64,000 nt of DNA from Lepidonotus clava (GCA_936440205.1 OW387145.1:13763396-13827395); one strand, 5' to 3'; positions 52,073 to 64,000 are shown, numbered from the stretch's first letter. The notes: generated by a model from the letters alone, not told the origin. Program-made: numbers and translations.

Positions 52073-53639
52073 CGACATGGCTCTTTCTCAAATTCAACAT
52101 AGGACATAGCGTTCCACTAGCGACAACGCAAAGAGACATGGACATATATATCAAATTAGTACCCTATACTTCGACACGGGACCCAGAGATCCACCTTCTA
52201 CACCCCCTGCAGGCCCCTTCCGTGTGAAGCACCCCCGCAGGAGATACAGACAAAGCGGGGGCCAGCAGTGATAAGGGAGACGGCCTACCCCGCTGTGAGC
52301 CGGCCAGAATAGGTGGAAGGACTCGGGCAACGAGGGCCGCACAATGGGAACAGGGCCAAGTGGATAACACGGCCACAAAACGGCTAAATATAACAGGTTT
52401 TATTGGCTTATTGATTTCCAAGCCAAACTTTAAAATCGTTGGGGAGGTATTCCGCGGAAATCTTATGAAATGGTATGAGATTAGTTCTAATATTGAGATA
52501 CATTTAAGTACTTGGGGTTTTACTGTTATTTCAATGTTGATGTATTAGCATTCCTCCCTATCGAGATCGTCATTTTGATTAAAAACTTCTGAAAGATGCT
52601 ATCTGTAACACTCATTCATCTTCTATTTACATTCCTTTTTGCAGTTACAAACTGGATCAGCGGAAAGGAAACAGTCGATTGGGAAGTGATCCTTTGGATG
52701 TATTATATTTAGAACAGCCATATTTAACATAGAACTGGTCCTTGCTTCTATTGTATTAGCCCCATTACTTTTATGGATACTTGGGTGAAAATATAGGTTT
52801 CCCGACACCCTTTTTTGTGATTTGGTGCATTTATAGTGTATCCTCTCCTGGGCTGGACCCATCAATTAGAGAAATAGAAACTATGATACAACATGTGTAA
52901 TGCTGCCATTACCCTTTGTATACTGAACTAATCTATAGGGGAGTACACTCTTGATTCAATGATAGCTAAGGAGGAAAAATACCGTTTTGGATGAAGAATT
53001 CCCAAAACATGAAAGGAAATCACTAAGTTTAGATGAACATACCTTGATCTTGCCCTTTTTCCAGTATCGCATCATGCTGGCCTTTGAGTACTCCATAGTA
53101 AAATCCTTCTACATCAAGCCTCATCCATGGCAGCTACTTGGCAAAGAGGAAAAGTGGGTCGTGCTTTTCAATTATTCCAGTCTAGAAAACATGTTTTCCT
53201 TCCATATAACCATCCAATCCGCACGCACCGACTGCGCCAAAGGCTTCCACCATACTCAAATAAGTAATATGGCAATAAGTACCTGGTCAATAAACTTAGG
53301 AGCAGATTGCACCATGTAAACTTCTCCACGGCTTTCACCCGACAAAGGGAATAAATAAGGCTCACCTGGACAAGTGACAGGCCATGAATATATAAATGTA
53401 TGTATGTGGTTATTGTCCCAGTGGCCTTTCTTCCGGAATCCTTATTGCCACATAGTTTGCGATATTGCAATGCCTTTTCCTGGAGGTGTAGTTTTCATGC
53501 AGGTATGTTCACCATGTCAGACACCAGTATCCTAACCTAGTCAAATGCACACAGCGGCATGTACACCACTTGTACCCAGCCTATTCACCTCAGGCAAAGC
53601 TGACTTGGGATGCATACAGCAAGTTCAAGATCCCAAACC
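52073..53639. other. No recognisable gene
   Basis: It includes a GC-rich patch at 52180-52375. A 110-codon plus frame (52987-53319) follows a pyrimidine tract and CAG at about 53062, but I see no matching partner exon or family, so it is not called. Confidence 0.55.
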
Positions 53640-54290
53640 GCACAGTCCGGTTCTTGTTGGCAGGTAATCAACTCCTCTTCCAGTCCGGGTAATTTCACGT
53701 ATTTTTTCCCCTCCTGGTTTTGGCCTGGTTCAACAAGACCCAGGTGCCTCCGGTGCTGGCCCCTGTCCTACTAACCGGGCCTGCTGACTTTTGGCTGCTG
53801 TACCAGAGGTCTCCGCATGGCCACCCCTCAACCAGTGGCCCTTTTTGGGGGGGGGGGGGGGGGGGTGGGGGTGGGCGTCGGTTCCTGTGTTTGCTCTGAC
53901 TGAGTTGACTACCTGAAGTCCTGTAGGGGTCTCCGGGACACGTCCCGCTTCACCCCACCACACCGTGGAGCAGGGCGCCCTGCCTACCTGAGGGAGGGAG
54001 CTGTGTGTGGGGATACAGGGTGTGTATGTAGTGGTGACAGGGACTCAGGTGTGTCTGCAGCCTGGAGGAGAACTCCCTACTACCTGGGACCTGCGTCTCT
54101 ACGGCCTGTCCCGCCCCGGAGGTGTACGATGGGTCAGGGTGCTAAGCCCCTGCCAGCTACCTTGACGACTGAGTGCGGTTTGGTCGGGGGAGGCGGTTGG
54201 GGGAGGGGGCAAGGAAAAAAGAGGAAGGGAGGGTTCTGTTGTACCTGGAAGTTGGGAGGGTGAGAGGGGGGGGGGGGGGGCTTACATTGA
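53640..54290. promoter_or_regulatory. GC-rich islet with E2-box motifs and long G runs
   Basis: Several CAGGT/ACCTG motifs are spread between 53660 and 54250. Two long G runs lie at 53847-53865 (19 G) and 54266-54280 (15 G). Open frames here are composition artefacts. Regulatory function is only inferred. Confidence 0.25.
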
Positions 54291-57200
54291 TTATGTGGGC
54301 AGAAACTCTCTCAATTATTCTGTAGTAACAGGCACAGTCCTTTGCTTCCGCTAGCAATAAGCTAAAAGCATATTCTAATTAACTATAATTACTTTTAACT
54401 CGGTCCCAGTTGGGGTGTAAATTACATTAAAAGCATTCAACCATAACTAAGCTACAACTCATTATACATCTAGAGACCTGGTGAATTGCACAGCTCCACA
54501 AAACATGTCATAGAGGTTTGAAATCCGGTTTAGTTATACAAAAACGTGTCAGTGACCCACAAAAACATATCTTTCATAAACTTTGTAATGAGCAGTTTTC
54601 TTACATCAAGTGTCCCCCCCCCCTCCCCCAACATCATCCCCTCCAGAAACGTTAACGGTAGGGATGTGAAGGTGCAAAGTCCCCACCGTGACCACCCTAA
54701 ACCCCCCTTTGAGGGTACATAACGGCTTACACCCCCCCCTCACCGGCCTCCTCTCTCCTACCTGTATTCTCCGGCTAGAGATCCATTGACGTTCAGATGT
54801 ACTAGGGCGTAAAATCGGTAGGCCCATTAGTCTATTTCAAATCCCATAAACAAACTCAGATTGTTTTTAAACAAGCCAGATACGGCTCATGTTTGTCAGT
54901 TCTAATTAATACTAATGTTTGACTTCTTTGAACGACAAGCTTAGTTATTATTGTTAATTGAAACTGCTAAGCCCTATTTTTTTTGACAAAAATAAGAGTT
55001 TGCAAGGCATCGCCGTAAAACGATAATTTCACAGTGTGTAAACTACCCATCGGAAATTCCACAACACGTGAAGTGGGAATATAACCTGAAGTGTGAAAAG
55101 TGCCAGAATGTCACATATACAATTAACACCTGCCAACAGATATCAATACCCGCCAAATATCTAAAAATGCCCTCTGTGCATCAGTTATTTCACTGGATCA
55201 CAGCATGGCTAATAAACTATAGACTTGGCAAATGTAGGCTATTCCACTAAAGGAGTGTCAGAAAGGTGTTGGATGATTCAACACCACTTAGCCATTTTGT
55301 TGGCAAATACTTGTCAGGAACTATGGAAAAAAGAGGCCGCGAGTGATGTGGTTTCATAGCTAGGGGATTTGCTCAAAACAAGTTTAGTTTAATTTCTATA
55401 ATTGGCTAATTAAGAGTAAACACATTCCGTAACCCCGAGACTTTGATGGTACAAAGAAACAACTTCATTCTCAAAACATTTCTCGTGAAACACTTATATA
55501 AAACACACACAAGCTAAGTAAAGATAAATCTTAATCAAGCATCAAATCCCTTAAGGAAATATAGGTCCCTTGAGTGATGCCGGGCTTAGATCTCTTTTGA
55601 CAGGGTCCTCTGACTTGTTAATCTTTATCCCCGTCAAACACCTTGCTGTAAATAAGGCGGTGATGGTGTATGAACAAACCCTCACTCGTGGTTCTAATGT
55701 AACCATTGATGTTGGCAGTTGGGTTTAATTTAAAAGGAGGCATACCAAATCACACTCCCCACGCCCCTGGTCAAGCCTTGTTTTTGTGCCCACTTAAGAA
55801 TCTGACCACCTTTAAGTGGTCACCCCTTCACCTCGCCACACTAACATGTCTTTGTCCACCTTTAAACTGACCTAAAGCCGCCCTAAGTCACGTGACGAAG
55901 AAACCCTATTGGTATTTTAAGTGGTTTTGTTTAGGAGGCCGAGTCAGCCCTGATCACCAAACCCTAAGCCTTAAGCCCACTACTTCCTCCTGCTAATTGC
56001 CAATCCCCCCTGGAGGAGAAAGTAACCAACCTGGTCCATGATGACCTCTCCAAGCACCTGTTGTTGAGAAGCAGCCAAGTTACAACACATAGGGAAATCA
56101 ATGGCTTCTTTACTCTACATCCGAGAGGATTTGGCCATCAATAAATTAAGTCTTTGATTAACCTAGTCCATACTGATTTCCTGCGTACATGAATGCGTAA
56201 TTGAACAAGCCTAAGTATGAATATACAGGGGATCTATTTTATTTTAGCTAATCGTATCTTAGGCGGATTTTCGGAATGTGCATACCAAACAGAAAAGATT
56301 AAAAGAAGTGCGTTCTGGCGTCAGGGTAAAGAGGACGCCAAATACCGCAGCAAACATTGATGGATCCCAGGACGCTGCTTTCAGAGAACCAAGATTGCCT
56401 GATTTCTTGAAAATCTATTTTCGGACACAAACATATCATTGAGGGCAACAAAGTTTCCATCAGTGTTTACTAAATAATCTCAGTAACCTTATACTTTCAA
56501 ACACAAGGCTTGATATCTCTGTACAGGGAATTTCTACCTTTTTGCAAACGTAGGCAGTTGTTATTGTGTTTCTTAAGTTTTACTGGATATCAAAAACCGA
56601 AGGAAACCACTTTGTAAGCATATAAGCCCTTTGGGTTCACTGGTCATCGGGTCAATGCTCTTTGAGACACTTCTCAAGTGGTCACTTTCTTCAGAAAACC
56701 TGAACGGACAATGATAATCCCCAGCTACTTTTCAATGACGAAAACCAAGGGGCCAAAAGGGTATTTTGAACAGCAAATAACAGATCCCTCAACTGGCCTT
56801 TTACAAGCTTCTGGTCACGTACTTGCATTGTTCACTATTAAAATATACAAGGGGTTAAAAGTTCTCGGGGATATAATTGGTCGTCCTACCATAACCAGCT
56901 AGGCTAATAAATTGAGGTATTGATAAAGAGCAATCAAAATGAGAAATGGATTCAAATAGTTTTCACAATGGAAAAGAATTTAAATTGAACCTTCAACTGG
57001 AGCCACTTTGAAATGCCCAGACTGGCAGTGGGTGGGAAGGCAAGTAGAGATTGTTAGTTTTGACTAATCTGCAGACCTTGTCATTCTGACTCTTTGGACA
57101 ATGATACCTTTGTATACAAGTTTAATTAACTGATTAAAATCTGAGCCTTGTCTACGTTTTTAAGATAAGTCCAGACTTCCAACAATAATTGAATACAAAC

Positions 57201-58370
57201 TTTTTACACACACCTTCAAGATTATCTGACTTTCATGGTGATTTATTGAGGATATATGATAATACACTCATCCTCAAAAGACATAAAGAAAGAACATTCG
57301 GAAGTTGACAATAATTGCTTGTCTGCAGAAATCTAGTAGCCAATATTGAAATTGGATTCTTGACTATTCTAAAACGATTGATTCAATGACAGAAGCACTT
57401 CGCCTTGAGTGTCATTCATACTCTGCTAGATACTCAATCTCATGGTAGTTAAAAAATCCTGCGAAAATCTAAGCTACTAGAAAAATATTTTTCTCCCTTA
57501 AACACTTAATCATTGATTGCACTAGGACGCTGGTCTCAGATAGATACAGGGGGATATTCAGAACGTACTCTTTTCATGTGGGAACTTCATTTTTCAATGT
57601 TGATGCTGTTTCTCCCTTGAATTTTAAGTCACTATATTTCTCGAGGTTTTTGATGTGTATTGTACATCAAATCCTGAATGGCGTGAATAATTGAAAGGAG
57701 ATGAATGGACAAGTCTTGGTTGGGAATATAACTTCAAAAAGCAAATTCTTCATAAACTAAGAACTTTCAGAGATCTACAATACGAATGCCTTTTTGTTTT
57801 TGGAACACCGACTTCTCACCTCCTTTCTGGATCACTTCCTGGAGGTGGTATGCAGTCAGAAAGTTAGGCTATTGACTGGCCGACTTGAGGTGATAGGAAT
57901 ATCTCAGTATTTGTATAGAGCAGGGGTCAGTGTGGGAAGGTAAACAACTCAGTTCATGAACTCCTTATTGACTATTCACTGCTATGGGTCATATACAAAA
58001 CTCTCTTTCGTTTGTCCCCATTAATAAATGACTTTTATACAGCACTTTATCAACTATTTCTGAAACCTTGGATTACATTAAATGCTTCTATCCTACATAT
58101 TGATAAACATAATTGCCGGGGAAAAACATTAATCATATACTTATATTTTACTGAATTAGATAAGAATTTATACTAAGACGCTGATCCCAAAGGAAGCCAG
58201 CTTAAATTTCCCTTTGAGGTCAAACTTAATCAAAATAATCTCAGTTCAATCGCCGTGTTAATTTTCTATCTTTAATTTGTTTTCTAGCATGTGCAGATGG
58301 GCAAAGGACTGGGTAAAGTCAGAGTATCGTCCGTATGTTGCTATGTTATGTGGTTAAGGTCCCCGACCCT
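54291..58370. other. No recognisable gene
   Basis: AT-rich. The segment 55790-55925 has repeated (T)TTAAGTGG-type motifs. Nothing coding was recognised. Confidence 0.6.
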
Positions 58371-58465
58371 AAAGGTGCGTTTTTCCATAATGGAATACCG
58401 GATAGCGTCCGCATACCATTCATGGAAAAGACGCACCAACAACGCAGCTCTGGAAAAGCACCTTT
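58371..58465. repeat. Small foldback repeat with three related arms
   Basis: The left arm AAAGGTGCGTTTTTCCAT (58371-58388) pairs with ATGGAAAAGACGCACC (58422-58437) and, less fully, with TGGAAAAGCACCTTT (58451-58465). An inner AATGG/CCATT pair extends the first stem. This looks like a compact MITE or its remnant; no target duplication was identified. Confidence 0.6.
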
Positions 58466-59650
58466 CAGCCTGGCACCTTTGTAGCCGGCGACGTTTCTTT
58501 TGACGTTAGAACGTATTCCGGGGACGTTATTGGTCAGGTCAAAAATTTGGCGCCAATAAACGAGAGTTACAACGTAACAAATGATCACGATCTCACGGAC
58601 GATACTGTGGCTTTAAGGATCTCATTCTGTTCCTTTCTTTATGTGGACAAACACTCCAAGAAGCGTGAAATTCCTATATATATGATAACTGCATAGGTCT
58701 TTTTCATTGGAGAAAAGACATGACAACCTCGCCCAAAAGCAAAGTTGACGCCCCCATTCAGCGTATTTTTTAGTAGATAATGTAAATCAACCTGCCACGC
58801 TTGTCTGATAATTCAATTGCTGGATTTGTTGGGGGCCTCCTGCCTTTATATATCCCCATACCAATTCAGTCAAAGGTCCAAAAGCCCCGCTGATGCATAC
58901 AAATGAAATCTTTTGAGCGACTCGGAAATTTCATACATCAGTTGAAGAGGCAATATTTCTCTATTCCACAGAGATGTCCTTTGCAAGAAGCAAACTGATA
59001 GTTTGTCTTGTTTACCAATCCTCCTCGAGGCATACCTTAGTTATACACGCAAAAAAAAACACGTTCCAGTCACAGTGTCAAGATGGCAAAACTATGTGGT
59101 AAACTGGACTGTTGGGAAAAGGGAGTGTGCACAGGACAAACAGAAAGTGTCATATTGAAGTCTGAGTTTCATTTACACGTGTATCAATGACTTTATCCCC
59201 CTTTGTACCCACCTTTTACAGGCACACAACGATCAGTTCACAATAAGTTTGATTATATTTTTATCAATGTTTTTCTCGTTCTTTTTTAGGTCCTCAGCAC
59301 TCCAACAATGGAATATCTAGAAGTACTTGGTCAAGAAAGAATACAAAGCTGGGCCGACATTATTTGTGTTAGAAGTGTGTTGTTTGTTAAACTGCGCCGT
59401 TCCCAACAAGTAACATTAAACAGCCTTTTCAGTTTTGTGTCCTTACCCCAGCATTGCTTAAAGGTTCATATTGTCTTTGTGCATGTGAAATCCCCTATAA
59501 CTAATAAAAAAAATGTCCGTATGGATGGAAACAGTGAAATGCAATGCATTTACCCTCAACTATCTCCACGAGAAATTGAACAAAAATACGCGTCCAAAGC
59601 GCAATACCAAAAGGAAATCCATGTGTAATCTCACAGCTTAATGTACTGGT
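58466..59650. other. No recognisable gene
   Basis: A 106-codon plus frame (59308-59628) has no family similarity or splice support and is not called. Nothing else seen. Confidence 0.55.
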
Positions 59651-59754
59651 TTGGGGCCTTCCATTTAGGCCTAGTTCGTATGCACATTTTCAAAATCTCG
59701 GACCTCTCACCCCTTGGTGTGTATGTACTAAAATTTAATGGAAGGCCCCTTTGG
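59651..59754. mobile_element. About 100-bp foldback element, partner of 28374-28450
   Basis: Perfect 13-bp inverted arms GGGGCCTTCCATT (59653-59665 and 59737-59749), extendable with mismatches, enclose about 70 bp that aligns with 28374-28450. A tiny MITE-like element; class unknown. Confidence 0.6.
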
Positions 59755-62379
59755 GTTAAAGGCACTGACTTTCTTAGACATGCCTCCTCCGCAGAGAAAT
59801 GTTAGTTTTCAGATCATTTCACACGGTGTCAGAGTACCCGTCTAAAATACCATTACAGCCATACTACAATTACCCCCGGAGTGACTCGACACTTCAGACA
59901 TGGCATGTGCACTTAACCCCAAAGTCGACCAATTCGGGCAAAGCGCCTTCATGGCTTACGGCTCGGGTTGCCACAAGTAATCTTTCTTCGGGGGATTCAA
60001 ATTTGGTTTAAAATCAAACTTGAATAGAAACTATCTAGGTCGTTGGTGGCCAAACATGTGTGGTCTTCTCAATGACCACATCAAGGGCTGCAGCACGGGG
60101 CAGGAGCCTTTCTAAGCTTACAGAACGCCGAAATTCCCCTGTCGGCTTACATCAAGTGTCAATGGCTGTACACCTCTAAATCACATCAAATCGGTTAAGA
60201 TTTAAGTGTTTAGAGCATGCTTAGTCCACCTTCTAAAGGGTCTCGCCTCAACACCCCACCTCTCCACCCCCACACCCTACCCCATCCACCCCCTCCACCC
60301 CCACACCCAACACGACATGACGCTATCAACCCACGGTGGGCAGAAGTAGGCTACAACCCGATGCAACTTGTGGGATGTACAGTTGGTTTCTATTACCATT
60401 TACTAAACAATTTAAATACATTCATCAAAAGAGAGACCAGTATTAATTTTCTTATGTCTCTAGCCCTGAAAAGGTACGAGACCTTGAAAATGTCAATGAA
60501 ATAACACTTAATTAGAAGTATTTTATGTCATCGATTTGCATGATTTTCTGGCTCGAGGTAAAGACCTGTTTATACTTAATGTAGGTCGATCGATCTATTA
60601 TCCCAGAAACTGAGCTGTGACTGGTGAGACGATACATCGTTGACAGCGTGACGAGGATGGGTAATGTCCCCCCTAACCAAACTGTTATACTATAAAGACT
60701 GTTTACACAGTGAAAGGTTGCTATTATATATAACAAAATACCTGTAATGTACCCTATATTCTGTGCCCTAACCTAGAGAGTTGCCCACGTATTTGACCCA
60801 TTTTTAATGTATATACATTGGTGTAGGAAAGGCTTTGATCACTGTATGGTTATACAGATGATAGAATCAAAGGAAACGTAATGTGTGACACATTAGATAA
60901 TTCCCTTCAACATGACAAAATAAAACTCGTCAGTCTAAATGTAAACCTTATTTGGAATTGTACATGATTGTAATCTTTACCATTTTGCCGCACCAATGGT
61001 TTCAAATAATATTTTTTCTAAGGGACATTATTTTTATCTTTCTGAGTAAGCTTTTACGGAACAGCTGAAAATATGCGGAGCACTAATAATATTTTTCGTT
61101 CAAAATAATGTCCGAATACCAGATGGTGACTTGATATTTGAAGTAGCAACTGCCGTTTTTCCTCTTACAAGCCGCTCTGCATAAGTACTTGCGATTCTCA
61201 ATAATGGACACAAATAGTGGCAGGCATACTCATATATCATATACAAAATATTTACTTACAAGAGGACCGTATTAACCCTCACTGTGACCGGCATTGTACA
61301 CCTACTGGATTGCTTAGACAGAAAAGGGGGTCAAGACTGTGTTATAATAACATAAGGGAGTACTCTCAGCACCCAGGGCAGGAAGAAAGTGCGACAGGAA
61401 TTCATGTAAAAACGTGGTCTACCAAAAAGTAGCATGTCCTTTGTGGCTTATGTCTACCTGGCTTATGTCATCAACTTGTACCTGTGAACTAGAAACCTGC
61501 CAACTTCAAAACCTATGCATCATTCCCCTTCATCTCACATAGGCCTACAGAAGGAAACACATGCTAAATAAGACAACAGCATCACTTTTACGTAATTACC
61601 TTGGCAATAGAAATGCAAATCAGAACTGCATAACCACAAAACTGATCGAATAAACATACTTCGAAATGCCCTACAACAAATAAAATGGAGATATATATAT
61701 ATATCATTCATGGTAATGATGGCAGTACTTCATTATGCTATAGGTGTAGGCGGACAGAGACGGATGTTTTTTCTTCGCTCTAACTGCCCTTAAAGTCGAG
61801 GGTTGGAGGTGTATACTGCCGCAGCACGCCGCCCCGTGTCAATATCCCGTGAAAACAGTTTGTTGTGATGTACACTGATGTCTGGGCCAACGATACGTCT
61901 AGAATAACTAAATGAGCAGAATCCTAAGACCTGCCCATCTTCCATGTTTACTACATGTCTCAGTACTGCATTCTCAAGGATGTGAAATCGTTGCTTAAAA
62001 TGCACCAGGGAAAGAAACCTATAGAGTCCTATATGTGTGTAGAATCCTTCCCATATCTAAAGCTTATCCTTACCTACAGTTTTTTCTTAGTCAGCCGTCA
62101 GTGGAGATAAAAGGTGACATGAAGCAACACAAAGGAATGACATGCGATATGAGTGTAGGCCTATGGATCGATGGGACATGATAGGCCGACTTTTAATCTA
62201 GACGGATATCGTAGAAAAATGTTCTTGAAACAAAATTCCTAATAAAATATATTTGAGAGTTGAAAGCGTTTCATTGAAATCAAGAAAGATAATCATGAAT
62301 ACCTCTAGAGATATTAGACATTCTCTTAACTAATTTCATTACTTTATAATTAAAACAAATGGCTGTAGCTCTGTAAAAT
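59755..62379. other. No recognisable gene
   Basis: AT-rich. It contains a C-rich pyrimidine tract (60253-60311, CCACCCCCACACCC type) and a short TA microsatellite near 61691. Nothing else supported. Confidence 0.6.
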
Positions 62380-62535
62380 AATAGAACATTATGGTATTTG
62401 ACTAAACAACCTCATTTATCAGGTAATGAAATAGTACAGATTGAAGTGACTTGGTATAATAGAATAGTATGGTATTTGACTAAACAACCTCATTCATTAG
62501 ATAATGAATAGTACAAATTGAAGTAACTTGGTTCT
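62380..62535. repeat. Two-copy tandem repeat, 78-bp period
   Basis: The block TATGGTATTTGACTAAACAA is followed by CCTCATT and a TAATGAA..AGTACA..TTGAAGT stretch, occurring twice 78 bp apart with about 10 differences. A local duplication of moderate age. Confidence 0.85.
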
Positions 62536-62739
62536 ATACCAACTCGATGTGACAATTCTGGCAACAATATAATCATAAAGACCTGCCTCATCATTCAGTA
62601 TAGTTTTTCCTAGATACTCAAATAATACCCCACCCCCACCCTATCTCTCAAAGGCTTAAGTGACCACGGACAAGGGTTCGGACAATCTGCTGTTGGTTAG
62701 AGAGTAGCAGTATGTGGAGTTGGTGTAGGGGTAATACTC

Positions 62740-62885
62740 TGACGGGGATGATCCTGTGCAGGTTCCGCCCTACCTGTGGCCAGGTAGACGCTGGTGACGT
62801 GCAGGTGGGGTGGGTACCTGGCGGGGGTCTGCTGATGTCATCCCGGTCTGCCAGGTACCAGTCAATCCGTGTCACAGGTCCGCAT
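62740..62885. promoter_or_regulatory. GC-rich islet with seven CAGGT/ACCTG sites
   Basis: Seven sites lie between 62759 and 62879, including CCAGGTAGAC, GCAGGTGGGG and paired GGTACCTGG/CCAGGTACC. Strongly enriched over expectation. Possible Snail/ZEB-type or bHLH-bound enhancer; inferred only. Confidence 0.3.
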
Positions 62886-63059
62886 ACAAACACAAAACAG
62901 ACAGACCCTCTGCCAATACACGCTACATCACGTCTGGTAAGAGGTTTAACCTGGGTCTTCTTGGTAGATTGGTCATTTCCAAAATGGTCTTAAAGTATTA
63001 CATACATAGTACAGACCAAGGGCCACAAAGCAATTGTTAATGCCCTGGTTTGCCATAGG

Positions 63060-63277
63060 TGTGACGTGGGGCAATGACAGTCGCTGAGTGTGCCCGCGGG
63101 CTGTACTTGAGTTATTCTATATCAGTTGAACAGAAAATACTGATTTTCTTTACTGACAGCACAAAAATTGGCATTAGATTCACAGACAGGCATCATTGCC
63201 ATCTGGGGCGATGACAGATCTTTTATTCACCACTTTCTGAGAGGGCATGATAATGGTGAAGGTATAGGGGCTGGAAT
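63060..63277 (+). repeat. Dispersed SINE-like repeat, copy 2
   Basis: It aligns along its length with 17985-18221 (see that entry). The shared end is GGGGCTGGAAT; this copy has no long A tail. The two copies are clearly diverged, so the family is not recent. Confidence 0.6.
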
Positions 63278-64000
63278 CCTGATATAGAATAAATTATGTC
63301 CTGCTTTAGAGAATGACAGCAGGATTCAAAACTCTATGTATACACACCCACTGAAACTTCAATTTTGGATGTAAAATTGTGGGGCAGAAGTGAAATTGGT
63401 TGAAACCCTGGCACAAAAATCTGATAATATATCCGACATGCGGGTACTATATTTCAAATTCCAGCATGGAACCTGATGGGACCATTTTCATTTATGCGCC
63501 AATGTCCTATTATAATAATCTCACTCCTCACCCTATACCTCAATAACCTGACCCTATCCCCACTCTAAAGAAAAACGTCCGCCACACTCATATTCTGCAG
63601 GTATTTACGCCCATATAACATAATCCCTTGCTGCACCCCATGTCTACACCTTAGAGCATACACGGTCGACCCCCTGCCGACCCCTCTGTATGATGGGATT
63701 ATGTCGTGTGCTGGCATAGACATATATATCTTATGTATCTCTATGGTGCTGGTCAACACCTCTCAGGGCACCGTCATTACCCACTCTTCACACCCAGAGA
63801 GGTGTCTCCAGTGGTCCTCATAGGTCACTGACATACCAGAAGGGCATTGGACAGGTCTGGGTACACTCACCTCCTGCTTATCATTATCGTTATCATTATA
63901 TTTTTGGCAGTATAACATTTTAATTGCCAGTAATCTCTCTCCAGACTTGATATGAGAGTTGTTCGGACGCTATCCCATAAAAAGATGTAATCCTACAAAT
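63278..64000. other. No recognisable gene
   Basis: AT-rich to the window end. Nothing distinctive seen. Confidence 0.6.

Noticed and set aside
52987-53319. 110-codon plus-strand frame with a pyrimidine tract and CAG inside
   Set aside because: The exon-like YRIMLAFEYSIVK stretch looked possible, but there is no convincing donor, partner exon or family match.
59308-59628. 106-codon plus-strand frame
   Set aside because: No recognisable domain, no splice or promoter context; consistent with a chance frame in this length of sequence.

Overview
The window is nuclear DNA from a metazoan, almost certainly a bilaterian invertebrate. Small GC-rich exons with canonical GT/AG borders sit in long AT-rich introns, and a LINE and several MITE-like elements are interspersed. 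A mollusc, hemichordate or lancelet would all fit, but the sequence alone does not place it. No prokaryotic gene, rRNA, CRISPR array, convincing tRNA or retrovirus-like element was seen.

One host gene dominates positions 447-33361 on the minus strand. Eighteen exons, whose splice phases all agree, join into a continuous 5,283-base (1,761-codon) reading frame. In order they encode a KIND domain (kinase C-lobe-like, non-catalytic), a short helical region, two very long disordered exons, a basic coiled-coil-like region, a RasGEF N-terminal domain and the first part of a CDC25-type RasGEF catalytic domain. This is the architecture of KNDC1 (very-KIND, v-KIND), a neuronal Ras guanine nucleotide exchange factor that in vertebrates binds MAP2 and limits dendrite growth. 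The gene is open at both ends: the rest of the RasGEF domain lies left of base 1, and the start codon (plus any first KIND domain) lies upstream of 33361 and was not found.

The intron between the first two visible exons (19424-33246, 13.8 kb) splits the KIND domain. It carries a LINE of the CR1/Jockey group (about 23642-27454) in the same orientation as the host gene, with an uninterrupted 976-codon endonuclease/reverse-transcriptase frame and a poly(A) tail, and a 206-bp Harbinger-type MITE (20532-20737).

From 33.4 to 64 kb I recognise no coding exon. This is the gene's upstream region or further 5' introns. It holds a 707-bp foldback element with TTAA target duplication (40729-41435), smaller foldback and SINE-like repeats with partners elsewhere in the window, many long G or C runs, and a series of short GC-rich islets with dense CAGGT/ACCTG (E2-box) motifs. 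One CpG-rich islet (42710-43435), with an E-box and an NRF1-like site, is the best promoter candidate. I found no clear evidence of a wholly new biological system; the most interesting items are the repeat families, the near-perfect intronic hairpin at 12605-12670 and the E2-box islets.
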